Positions 26,211-34,258 of a DNA stretch of 64,000 nt are shown here, piece by piece (position 1 is the first letter of the stretch; each line of letters begins with the position of its first letter). Both the position numbers and the translations under genes were made by a program. The stretch is taken from NCBI RefSeq assembly GCF_000174775.1, contig NZ_ACLR01000182.1, positions 62,001-126,000 of the forward strand, in the 5' to 3' direction. A model generated the notes under the pieces. The model saw only the letters and a list, made by a program, of their open reading frames with translations. It had not been told where the DNA came from and did not search any database. The stretch is from Porphyromonas uenonis 60-3 (GTDB taxonomy: Bacteria; Bacteroidota; Bacteroidia; Bacteroidales; Porphyromonadaceae).

Positions 26211-27155
26211 TTACTGCTCGGGTCGGTAGGGACCGCTGTGCTCGTCCTGGAGGATACTCAGATAGCTCTTGTACCGTGAGGGGGCGATGCGTCCCTCCTC
26301 CAGCGCCTTGAGGACAGCGCAGCCCGGCTCGTGGAGGTGCGTGCAATTGGCAAAGCGACAGTCGCTCGAATAGGCGAAGAACTCACGAAAGAAGTGGCTC
26401 GTGTCCTCCTCGCTCATCTCTAGCGTGCCAAAAGCTTTGATCCCAGGCGTGTCAATGATCCAGCCCGAGTGCGGGCTCGGTAGCTGATACATCTCCGAGT
26501 AAGTGGTCGTGTGTTGCCCCGTCTCATAGAGCGAAGAGATAGCTTGCGTGGCCAGTCCTAGGTCGGGTATCAAGCTGTTGAGCAGGGTTGACTTGCCCGT
26601 GCCTGAGTGCCCAGCGATGAGTGTGCACTTGCCCTCGAGGAGCGATAGCAGTGCGTCGGTGCCTTGATGTTGTAGAGCTGATATGGGGTGGCAGGGATAG
26701 CCCAGCGGGGTGTAGATTTCGGTCAATTCGCGCATCACCTCCTCCTCGTCGGGCTTAAGGTCGTCAACCTTGTTGATGAGGATTTCGGTGGGGATGCGGT
26801 ACGCTTCAGCCGTAGCTAGAAAGCGATCAATGAAGGTGTAGGAAGTGCGAGGGCGAGCGATGGTGACCATTAGGAGGGCTAGGTCAATGTTTGCCGCAAG
26901 GATGTGCGACTCCTTCGAGAGATTGGTGGCGCGCCGTATGATGTAGTTGCGTCGTGGCTCGAGAGACTCTATATAAGTGACCTCCTGCTGTGGATCAGGC
27001 GTGAAGTGCACCCAGTCACCGACCACTACGGGGTTGGTACTGCGGATGCCCTGTATGCGCACCCGCCCTTTGATCAGGCAGGAGTAGACCCGCTCCTCCT
27101 CGGGGACGTGCACTGCGCAGTTGTTGCCGATGACCTTGATGACTCTGCCTCGCAT
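26211..27155 (-). CDS. rsgA: Ribosome small-subunit-dependent GTPase A
   Basis: Circularly permuted GTPase that helps late 30S maturation. The frame is open to 27194, but MRGRVIKVIGN at 27155 matches the family start and removes a 13-residue hydrophobic extension. An OB-fold (about 1-65) precedes the G domain, with motifs in permuted order: G4 INKVDDL, G1 AGHSGTGKSTLLN, G3 IDTPGIKAFG. The C-terminal zinc site is CRFANCTHLHEPGC (C-x4-C-x-H-x5-C). Length 314, normal. Confidence 0.95.
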   Translation of the reverse strand: MRGRVIKVIGNNCAVHVPEEERVYSCLIKGRVRIQGIRSTNPVVVGDWVHFTPDPQQEVTYIESLEPRRNYIIRRATNLSKESHILAANIDLALLMVTIARPRTSYTFIDRFLATAEAYRIPTEILINKVDDLKPDEEEVMRELTEIYTPLGYPCHPISALQHQGTDALLSLLEGKCTLIAGHSGTGKSTLLNSLIPDLGLATQAISSLYETGQHTTTYSEMYQLPSPHSGWIIDTPGIKAFGTLEMSEEDTSHFFREFFAYSSDCRFANCTHLHEPGCAVLKALEEGRIAPSRYKSYLSILQDEHSGPYRPEQ

Positions 27156-27316
27156 AGGATAGATAAATGGGGGGAATGGTAAGAGCAAAGCCACAGCCCA
27201 CAGCTTGAGGGGGAAAGGTCAGACGTAGCGAAAGAGCGTCTCTCCGCTCCGCCTGCCCGCTCAGGCTGTAGGTGTGACTTGCATAGAGTGAAGTGTGATA
27301 GGGGAGTGGCGCAGAG

Positions 27317-27877
27317 TTAGATCGTCATGATCTCCTTCTCCTTGGCCGCAAGCGCCTCCTCGACACGAGCTATGTACTTGTCGTGGAGCTTCTGAGCATC
27401 GTTCTCCGTTTGCTTGATCGTATCCTCTGGTAGGTCCTCCGCTTTGACCGCCTTCTTAGCAGCATCGATAGCGTCACGACGTGCATTGCGGATGCTGATC
27501 TTAGCCTCCTCGCTCTCAGCTTTAGATTGCTTGACTAGCTCCTTGCGGCGCTCCTCCGTGAGCGGTGGCATGGTGATGCGGATCATCTCGCCATTGTTGG
27601 TCGGAGTGATACCTAGACTGGAGTCGAGGATACCCTTCTCAATGTCCTTGATGAGCTTCTTGTCCCACGGTGTGATAGCGAGCGTACGCGCATCGGGTAC
27701 AGTCACGGTGGCAACCTGATTAAGAGGCATCGGTGCCCCGTAAGCCTCGACGGTTATGTCGTCCAGGAGGACAGGGTTTGCCTTGCCTGCACGTATGCGG
27801 TCTAGCTTGTCCTGGAGGAATTCGATCGCCTTGAGCATGGACTGCTCTGCAGGTTTGATAAATTGGCTTGTACTCAT
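27317..27877 (-). CDS. frr: Ribosome recycling factor
   Basis: Protein of 186 residues, the normal size, that with EF-G splits post-termination ribosomes. Recognisable segments are RIRAGKANPVLLDDITVEAYG, PLNQVATVTVPDARTLAITP and the C-terminal helix with DDAQKL-like NDAQKLHDKYIARVEE. It is 31 nt downstream of pyrH in the same direction, the widespread pyrH-frr pairing. Confidence 0.96.
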   Translation of the reverse strand: MSTSQFIKPAEQSMLKAIEFLQDKLDRIRAGKANPVLLDDITVEAYGAPMPLNQVATVTVPDARTLAITPWDKKLIKDIEKGILDSSLGITPTNNGEMIRITMPPLTEERRKELVKQSKAESEEAKISIRNARRDAIDAAKKAVKAEDLPEDTIKQTENDAQKLHDKYIARVEEALAAKEKEIMTI

Positions 27878-27908
27878 ATTTCGTTTTGGTTGGTTTCTAG
27901 GTTATTGA

Positions 27909-28634
27909 TTAGGAAACGATTGATCCGATCTCCTCGCCACGCATCACACGAGCCAGGTTGCCCGTCGTGTCCATGTCAAAGACGATGATCGGCAGATGAT
28001 TCTCCTGACAAAGCGTCATAGCAGTCAGATCCATGATTCTGAGCCCACGATCGTATACCTCTTGGTAGGTGAGCCGAGAGAGCTTGATCGCTGTCGGGTC
28101 ACGCTCTGGATCGGCCGTGTAGATGCCATCGACGCGGGTCCCCTTGAGCATGATGTCCGCTTGTAGCTCTATGCCACGGAGAGCTGAGGCAGAGTCAGTG
28201 GTGAAAAACGGATTGCCCGTGCCACCAGCGATGAAGACGATATGCCCCTGCGCTAGCAGTTGGCGAGCCGTGAGCGCATCGTAGTAGCGAGCGTAGGACT
28301 CCATCGGCGTACTGGTCATGACGACCGCACGAGGCGTGCCCTGTATGGCGGGGCACTGCGCATTGATCGCAGCGCTGATAGCGAGCGCATTGATGACCGT
28401 GGCGAGCATGCCCATACGGTCGCCCGATACACGATCCAGTCCTTCGGCAGAGCCTGCCATCCCTCGGAATATGTTGCCACCGCCCACGACGATCGCCACC
28501 TCGACGCCCATGTCGCTGATCTCGATGATCTGCGAGGCGTAGTCGTGTAGCCGTGTCGTGTCGATGCCTTGCTTAGAGCCCGCCGCGAGCGACTCGCCGC
28601 TGAGCTTGAGTAGTACTCGTTTGTATTGAGCCAT
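27909..28634 (-). CDS. pyrH: UMP kinase
   Basis: Phosphorylates UMP to UDP; hexameric amino-acid-kinase-fold enzyme of 241 residues. Motifs: LLKLSGESLA at the N-terminus, VVGGGNIFRG (about 47-56), DRMGMLATVINALA, GGTGNPFFTTDSA and the end segment PIIVFDMDTTGNL. First gene of the pyrH-frr unit; a -7 box lies about 28 nt upstream. Confidence 0.96.
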   Translation of the reverse strand: MAQYKRVLLKLSGESLAAGSKQGIDTTRLHDYASQIIEISDMGVEVAIVVGGGNIFRGMAGSAEGLDRVSGDRMGMLATVINALAISAAINAQCPAIQGTPRAVVMTSTPMESYARYYDALTARQLLAQGHIVFIAGGTGNPFFTTDSASALRGIELQADIMLKGTRVDGIYTADPERDPTAIKLSRLTYQEVYDRGLRIMDLTAMTLCQENHLPIIVFDMDTTGNLARVMRGEEIGSIVS

Positions 28635-28661
28635 AATGGTCTTATCTCATTGTATCCTCTA

Positions 28662-28669
28662 CAAAGATA
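28662..28669 (-). promoter_or_regulatory. -7 box of a candidate pyrH promoter
   Basis: TATCTTTG on the minus strand, 27 nt before the pyrH ATG. No -33 box at the right spacing. Confidence 0.4.
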
Positions 28670-28851
28670 GGGAAAAAGAGCTTAGCGGTGAAGCCACACA
28701 GGGGTTCTTTCGCCTGAAAATGGATTTTCTCCCGTCTGAAAATGGATTTTCATCCTGCTCGAAAACGGCTCTTCTCCAGTTTTAAGGTGCGTGGAGCATG
28801 GAGGCGCAGGCAGTGCCCTGGTATAAAGCGAGTGGCTCAAACATAAAGCAA

Positions 28852-28883
28852 GAGGCTCCACCGCTGATGAGCGATGGAGCCTC
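28852..28883 (-). terminator. Hairpin downstream of the fimbrial locus
   Basis: GAGGCTCCA pairs with TGGAGCCTC. It is carried within the duplicated flank and probably ends transcription from the fimbrial genes now upstream of it. Confidence 0.55.
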
Positions 28884-28902
28884 TCTAGGTGATGACGAAG
28901 GG

Positions 28903-28984
28903 TTACTTCATCTGGTAGAAGGAGATAGGATTGCCCTCCACCTCCAGGACGGGTCCGTCGGAGACGGCGCCTGTCTTGGGATCA
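28903..28984 (-). pseudogene. 3'-end fragment of a DUF4374 gene
   Basis: Reading the minus strand from 28984 gives DPKTGAVSDGPV, then LEVEGNPISFYQMK and a stop, nearly the same as the end of the intact DUF4374 protein (FEIEGNPVSFYQMK). No start or upstream sequence remains; it is a leftover from duplication, adjoining the last fimbrial gene. Confidence 0.8.
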
Positions 28985-28986
28985 GA

Positions 28987-30918
28987 TTAGTCCGTTATGG
29001 TTGGAGTCCCTTTTCTAGATGTCCCATAGAGCGGGTGTGTAGGAGCATAGCCAGAATTCTTTGTTCCGTCATACTTGAGGAATTCAATGTTGCTGACTTT
29101 ACACTTTTCGAACTTCACCCCAGTAGCATCAGCGATGTCTCCGACCAGTCCTGCGATGTTTGTCGTAGACGAACCATTGACACGCAGGCTGACGTAGTTA
29201 GCTGTACACTCGATTAGTGTATGGTTCTTGTTTAGAGATCCAACCATACCTCCGATTTGAGTGCCTTTTGCCTGAATTGTGATATTTGTTACACTACACT
29301 TCTTGAATACGAAAGGCTTATCGGGATTCGTATATCCGACGAGTCCTCCCACATTCTGGGTCTTGAAGATGCTGTTAGCCCCCTTAATGAAAACGTTTTT
29401 AGCATGTACGTTCTCTAGGTTTCCGCAGAAGTATCCAACACATCCAGCAAAGTAAGCCGACTCACTATGTTTCTTACCCGGCTCTACCTTTACGCCTTCG
29501 AGACCATTGATCGTGATGTTTTCGAAGGTTAGATTCTTGATATCTCCATACCATACCCCAAAGACACCAGTTTGTTGCTCTCTCTTGAAGAAGCCACTGG
29601 TCTTGTATAGGAATTTCTGAACACTGAAGTTACGTAGGGTATGGCCGTTTCCGTCGAATGTGCCGCAGGGACCACCAAAAGCACCAGCGCGAGGCCCGAT
29701 GGGGTACCAGTCAATACCGTTCATGTCAATGTCAGACTCAAGCTTGAAGACTTTATTAGCTCCTAGCTCACCAGGATTATCAGAGACCCACATCATCTCT
29801 TCACGATTGGTGATGTGGTAGGTCGTAATTGTTTTACCACCCTCCACACTGGTGGTAATTGCGGGCTTCTTGGGAGTGACGCCTTGAGGAGCAAACCAAG
29901 GCTTATGGTTGTTGTACTCCTCGATGAAGTTCTCTTCGATAAGCACCTTGATACTAGTTGCAGTCGTCAGGAGGTTACCCATGAGGGTGGTTAGGTAGTT
30001 ACGCTGGATAGGTACATTGACAGCGAAGTCGTAGGTTGAGATAAGCTCTCCGTCTTTGCCACCCTTTTTAGCCGTGAAGACTACGTGAAGAGGTGTCTGC
30101 TCAGACTGGTCAGTCATTAGGTAGTCTACGGTCATGGTGCGGTTGTGATCGTCAGAGTCATAACCGAGCATGTAGTCCTTCTGGTCTTTGTTTATATTGA
30201 CATCGTAGGTGATGATGCCTGCATCATCCTTCGCCGTGAGAGGAGTTCCCGTAGAGACTCCCGTCAGTAGGTTCATAGAGTTGAATCTCTTACAATCTGC
30301 GCCATAGTACTGGATAGAGAAGTAGTCAGGCTTGTCAGCTGGCACGAGCCCCCAGTCTGTAGTAACGACGCGAATCTTAGAGAAGGGACGGCGTAGTACG
30401 AGCGTCTCGTTAATAGCCTCCGTACCAACATTGATCTCCTTCGCAATCCAATAAGCATCGCGAGACTCGTCGTTTAGTTGCTTGTCAGGGGTGTCGATGC
30501 AAGTAATGTTTGTGAAGTCAGCGGTGTTGTAGTGAAGGTCGGCGGTCTCACCTTGCTTGACGAAGTCTGCCCAGACTACGAACTTGTATTTTCTATTGGG
30601 TGTTAGTCGTATCTCATAAGTGATCTCCTGGTAGGAGTCTACGGTCTTGACTAAAGGCGCTATGACACTCTCGCCCGAGGCGTTGTAGACAGCGAGCTTG
30701 TATCGGATGTCGTACTTCGACATGTCTACGTTAGTGATACCACCCTTGGCACTAGAGCTATTGGCGGAGGCACGGAGGGCCTGCATGTCTTCGGGGAGAG
30801 ATAGCTTGATAACTACTTTACCCGGATCATTACTGTCTAGCTGGTCATTCCTCTGGCATGAAGCTCCGATCAGGAGGATAGCTAGAGAAGCCAGGAAAAG
30901 CTTGATTCTTTGATTCAT
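28987..30918 (-). CDS. Large fimbrial-type lipoprotein with GLUG-like repeats
   Basis: Predicted lipoprotein of 643 residues, lipobox LLIGASC (Cys 21). The N-terminal half (about 30-330) resembles the DUF6562 fimbrillin-like fold: VVIKLSLPEDM, YDIRYKLAVYN, KYKFVVWADFV, RPFSKIRVVTTDWG and RNYLTTLMGNLLT. The C-terminal half (about 360-640) has repeated Gly-rich beta-helix units typical of GLUG modules (NVGGLVGYTN, IGGMVGSLN, NIAGLVGDIAD). This domain order suggests a surface tip or adhesin subunit. Third and last gene of the fimbrial operon; the stop codon sits at the junction with the duplicated flank. Confidence 0.75.
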   Translation of the reverse strand: MNQRIKLFLASLAILLIGASCQRNDQLDSNDPGKVVIKLSLPEDMQALRASANSSSAKGGITNVDMSKYDIRYKLAVYNASGESVIAPLVKTVDSYQEITYEIRLTPNRKYKFVVWADFVKQGETADLHYNTADFTNITCIDTPDKQLNDESRDAYWIAKEINVGTEAINETLVLRRPFSKIRVVTTDWGLVPADKPDYFSIQYYGADCKRFNSMNLLTGVSTGTPLTAKDDAGIITYDVNINKDQKDYMLGYDSDDHNRTMTVDYLMTDQSEQTPLHVVFTAKKGGKDGELISTYDFAVNVPIQRNYLTTLMGNLLTTATSIKVLIEENFIEEYNNHKPWFAPQGVTPKKPAITTSVEGGKTITTYHITNREEMMWVSDNPGELGANKVFKLESDIDMNGIDWYPIGPRAGAFGGPCGTFDGNGHTLRNFSVQKFLYKTSGFFKREQQTGVFGVWYGDIKNLTFENITINGLEGVKVEPGKKHSESAYFAGCVGYFCGNLENVHAKNVFIKGANSIFKTQNVGGLVGYTNPDKPFVFKKCSVTNITIQAKGTQIGGMVGSLNKNHTLIECTANYVSLRVNGSSTTNIAGLVGDIADATGVKFEKCKVSNIEFLKYDGTKNSGYAPTHPLYGTSRKGTPTITD

Positions 30919-31008
30919 ACTGCTACTGTTAATTGTTGGTTTATGATATGTGATTGGGACTCTTCCTTTGTGTCGTCAGAGAAAAGATTCCCCTGTATTT
31001 CTGCTTGC

Positions 31009-32070
31009 CTATATCTTGATGATAAATTCGCCATCGAAGTCTTCATCAATCTGGATGCCATCGTCCTTTCCGAAGCTCTTGGTCAGGAAGTACCCCTCGA
31101 GGAGCGTCTCGTGGTTCCTGAGGAGAGGTATGTGTACACCGTTTATGTGGCTGATTTCCTTGCCGTGGTCATAGATATGGAAGTCTGCGACAACGACATT
31201 CTCCTCGCTCCAAGAGGTGAATATATAGTCTAGAGCTAGAGACACCGTTTTATGGTCCGAAGAGACGTATATATCTGGCTTGACATTCACGCTGTAGTTT
31301 ACCCCAAACTTGTTAGGTCTGCGCTCGGGTACATTATATCCGACGGCAGCGAATTGGGTATAGATAATCTTTACGGTGATGTCCTCGATATTACTGCCGG
31401 CTAGTAGGTAGTCTCCGTAGTCGATAGCTCTAAGCCAATAGCGAGCGTTGGGTCTCACCATATGTACGGGTATCTTACGATCTCTGATCACCTTATGGGC
31501 ATCGGCTGCAGAGGCTGGATATCCCTCTGGTGTCAGGGTATAGTCTATGATGAAGTCTTCGGTCCCGACGGCGCAACTCCTCAAGTGCGCATTCTGTGGA
31601 TAGGTTGAGAGGTCTGTGCCAATGTGCGTGAGATCAGATGTGAGATAGTGCCAGTCCTTGATCTCATTCGCCTTAATGTAATCGGCAAAGGCTGCAACCT
31701 TGTACTTGCCCTGAGGTAGATACACATGTATCGTATCCTGTGGGGGGAGGGCGTTGTGAGGCTGAGTGACTACTCTTCGCTCCACTACGTGTCCAGCTTC
31801 GTCATAGATCTCGGCTGTAATCCTCATCTGATACCCATCCCCTAGCTCGTAGGGTAGTGAGGGGGTCTCGTTAAGCTTGATAACCTTCGAGTTGTATTTC
31901 TCATCGAAAACCACCTTTTTGTAGTAAGGCGGAGGAGTCCTATCGGCATTAAACTCTAGGATTACTAGAGATTTGCTAGGTGTAGGGTACTCGTGTATGG
32001 TCCTATCGCAAGAGATAAAAGAGAGGATGGATAGGACTATTACTATGGCTATGGATAATCTGTACTTCAT
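31009..32070 (-). CDS. Fimbrillin-like lipoprotein (DUF6562-like)
   Basis: Predicted lipoprotein of 353 residues, lipobox LSFISC (Cys 21). The body shows the same ordered segments as the N-terminal half of the next gene's product: a strand YQMRITAEIYDEAG, then GKYKVAAFADYIK, HYLTSDLTHIG, RPNARYWLRAIDYGDY and PLLRNHETLLEGYFL, so the two subunits are related. Probably an anchor or accessory subunit of a Bacteroidales fimbria. It starts 10 nt after the DUF3575 gene, so both are on one transcript. Confidence 0.7.
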   Translation of the reverse strand: MKYRLSIAIVIVLSILSFISCDRTIHEYPTPSKSLVILEFNADRTPPPYYKKVVFDEKYNSKVIKLNETPSLPYELGDGYQMRITAEIYDEAGHVVERRVVTQPHNALPPQDTIHVYLPQGKYKVAAFADYIKANEIKDWHYLTSDLTHIGTDLSTYPQNAHLRSCAVGTEDFIIDYTLTPEGYPASAADAHKVIRDRKIPVHMVRPNARYWLRAIDYGDYLLAGSNIEDITVKIIYTQFAAVGYNVPERRPNKFGVNYSVNVKPDIYVSSDHKTVSLALDYIFTSWSEENVVVADFHIYDHGKEISHINGVHIPLLRNHETLLEGYFLTKSFGKDDGIQIDEDFDGEFIIKI

Positions 32071-32080
32071 CGGTTATATT

Positions 32081-33346
32081 TCATTTGCGTGGGGTATACC
32101 ACTTGTACATGATGGTTAGTCCAGCTCTAGTTACACCCCAGTAGCTTTCGTGAGTATTGCTATTGAATTTGGCTCCGTTGTACCAGTTTCGGTATGAGTC
32201 GTAAATGTAATCTGCGTACCCGACACCGATGTTTGCTTCTAGAGCCCATCTCTTGTCTTTACCAAAGTTCCAAGAGTATCCGTATCCAACGCCTGCATTC
32301 CATAGTGCATGGTTGGGGTCTTGGTAGCGGCCCTTATCGTTGAGGGCAATATTGAATCCGAGTAGAGCTCCATGTAACCCTACGAAATGTCCCTCTCCGG
32401 CTTTTCGTCCGAGCCAGTATCTAAATTCTGGTTGCGAGCCAAGAAGTCTGATCTTCCTATCTGGGACTCGTATGTCGTAGGGTGAGTATACAAAGGGGAT
32501 GTCTAGCGAGGTCTTTCTCCACAGCTCGACCTCTACGCCAAGGTTCGCCACGAGGATCCCATCGAAGAGGAGATTGTTCTTAAGGGCGAAGAAACGTGTC
32601 TCAGCCACGGGAAGAAAAGAGGCTTCTATCTTGGGTAGCATACATACCTCGGTGCTCGGAAGGAGTGTCGGGGGCATAGGCGGGATCTTAGGGAGCTCTA
32701 CATTGTAAGCCTTGCATACGATGACCATGCGGGCATTTCTAAAGGGCGTAAAGAGTCCGTAGATGAGGTTATGCCAAGTCTTGCCTTGATCAATAGCACG
32801 GATCTTCGTTTTTCTCAGCTTCCAGTCCGGCGTATTATCAATGATCTCTAATAAGCGGTCTCTGTAGGGGTAGTCCTTATCCTTGATTAGGGCTCTACGA
32901 AAGCCCTCCCAGTCCTCTGCCAGGTTCTGAGTGCGTACCAAAGCTGGATCCACAGAGGTGTTTTTGAGAATAAAGTTCTTGAGGATTTCAGACCGCCAGA
33001 AGCCTAGATCGTAATTGTGCGCTACTGGTCCCTCGGGAGAAGCACTACCTCCGATCCATAGGTACTGAAAGTCCACTCTTTTGTCTTGCAGTACTTGGTT
33101 GACGAGAGCTGCCACACTGTCTAGTTCAGGAGACGGGATGTATGTATGCTTGTCAATATCAAAGATGATAGGCACTAGCCCAGTCTCGCTGTATGCAATG
33201 GTGGAGTCGGGCTTGTTGTCGGGGAGGAATACTACGTGCTTAGGGTACACCATATGCCCGACGATAGGATTTAGCTTATCATCTTGAGCATAGATAGATA
33301 CTGCTAGAGCTAGTGTAGATATTATTGTCAGTATAAATCTTCTCAT
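32081..33346 (-). CDS. DUF3575 outer-membrane protein of the fimbrial locus
   Basis: Protein of 421 residues with a signal peptide (about 1-20, ending SIYAQ). Residues about 60-215 contain an OmpA-like segment (LWIGGSASPEGPVAHNYDLG). The C-terminal 190 residues form a DUF3575-type barrel, opening with FFALKNNLLFDGILVANLGV and ending in strands (GLTIMYKWYTPRK). In Bacteroidales such proteins head fimbrial loci and are thought to act in outer-membrane anchoring or assembly (inference). First gene of the operon; it has the best promoter in the window, 200 nt upstream. Confidence 0.78.
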   Translation of the reverse strand: MRRFILTIISTLALAVSIYAQDDKLNPIVGHMVYPKHVVFLPDNKPDSTIAYSETGLVPIIFDIDKHTYIPSPELDSVAALVNQVLQDKRVDFQYLWIGGSASPEGPVAHNYDLGFWRSEILKNFILKNTSVDPALVRTQNLAEDWEGFRRALIKDKDYPYRDRLLEIIDNTPDWKLRKTKIRAIDQGKTWHNLIYGLFTPFRNARMVIVCKAYNVELPKIPPMPPTLLPSTEVCMLPKIEASFLPVAETRFFALKNNLLFDGILVANLGVEVELWRKTSLDIPFVYSPYDIRVPDRKIRLLGSQPEFRYWLGRKAGEGHFVGLHGALLGFNIALNDKGRYQDPNHALWNAGVGYGYSWNFGKDKRWALEANIGVGYADYIYDSYRNWYNGAKFNSNTHESYWGVTRAGLTIMYKWYTPRK

Positions 33347-33678
33347 GAGGAAAGGTTACTTATATAGGTTTGACCGATATCTAGGAGGTAATCCTAAAGG
33401 CTCCTTATTTACCTTTGGGAATAGCGGAAAGATAAGTGTAGAACCCTTCATTTGCTAGTCATAGGTCTAGATGAAATAATGATTCACGTTTAAGGAGTGT
33501 CGGCATATCTGTATGTGATGTGAGTTAAAACTGTTATGCCTCTGAGACAAAGGTAGTTTTTTTTTTCTTATCAGCAAAATCCGAACTTGATGTGTGTGCT
33601 CGTACGTTCCCCTTTAAGGTGCAACACGCAGGAAAGGGTAGAAAAAACTCGTGGGACGTTATTGGACAACCTAGCAAA
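33347..33678. other. Leader and upstream region of the fimbrial operon
   Basis: AT-rich region holding the promoter and an unusually long leader of about 190 nt before the DUF3575 ATG. No open reading frame with protein character was seen. The rest of the 33347-34177 gap is element copy C and the duplicated flank copy 2. Confidence 0.6.
33548..33578 (-). promoter_or_regulatory. Promoter of the fimbrial operon with T10 tract in the spacer
   Basis: On the minus strand, TTTG (33578-33575) is followed after exactly 19 nt by TACCTTTG (33555-33548), a full match to the Bacteroidetes -33/-7 consensus. The spacer holds a run of ten identical bases (T on the plus strand, 33557-33566). Slippage in it would alter the spacing. 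Confidence 0.7.
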
Positions 33679-33986
33679 GCTGGCGCATTACAACTCGCTC
33701 TTCTTCGATGAACTTCGAGGAATATATGGCTAAATCCTCGCTACAAAGCGGTATAGAGCCACTCTATAGCTACTCTTACATCTCCGCTGATTCTAATCTC
33801 TACCGAAGAAATCGAGAATCTCCAGGGAGCAAACGAAAATTCTCCACGGAACCGGGAAATAAAAGTTCGGAAGAATGAAATGAAACTTCGGAAGAAAGAA
33901 ATCAAAGTTCCGATGAATTTTCCGATTCCTCCGTGGAGATTCGGCGATTTCCACCGAGGAATTGCTCAATTTCCTTGATAGTGCCG
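33679..33986 (+). repeat. Dispersed intergenic element, copy C (long form)
   Basis: 308-nt form shared over its whole length with copy E (54221-54528), beginning GCTGGCGCATTA and ending TTCCTTGATAGTGCCG. The core is 33856-33914. The arms are imperfect inverted repeats: CTCCACGGA left of the core, TCCGTGGAG right of it, and further out TACCGAAGAAATCG against CGATTTCCACCGAGGA. Confidence 0.88.
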
Positions 33987-34030
33987 TCGATGACTTCATC
34001 CTAAATCATGCGTCAGACCTACCTTTTGGA

Positions 34031-34258
34031 TGAAAATGGATTTTCATCCTGCTCGAAAACGGCTCTTCTCCAGTTTTAAGGTGCGTGGAGCATAGAGGCG
34101 CAGACAGTGCCCTGGTATAAAGCGAGAGGCTCCACCGCTGAATGAGCGATGGAGCCTCTCTTGGTGATGTGGCAGGGCTACTTCATCTGGTAGAAGGAGA
34201 CGGGATTGCCCTCTATTTCAAAGACGGGTCCGTCGGAGACGGCACCTGTCTTAGGATC
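34031..34258. repeat. Duplicated 3' flank of the DUF4374 gene, copy 2
   Basis: The parental copy: it contains the true 3' end of the intact DUF4374 gene and its terminator. It matches 28737-28984 apart from point differences and a 20-nt gap. The two copies are direct repeats enclosing the three fimbrial genes. Confidence 0.85.
34126..34158 (-). terminator. Hairpin after the DUF4374 gene
   Basis: GAGGCTCCA (34126-34134) pairs with TGGAGCCTC (34150-34158), 20 nt after the stop codon. No long T-run follows. Confidence 0.6.

Larger units (their letters stand above)
28737..28984. repeat. Duplicated 3' flank of the DUF4374 gene, copy 1
   Basis: Closely matches 34031-34258 (copy 2), including the 3'-flanking DNA, the terminator hairpin and the last 26 codons of the DUF4374 gene. 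Copy 1 is about 20 nt longer because of an insertion near 28832-28851 (a partial GAGGCTC/ATAAAGC duplication). The match ends at GATC, directly before the stop codon of the fimbrial gene. The 28635-28986 gap holds this repeat and the pyrH promoter only. Confidence 0.85.
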
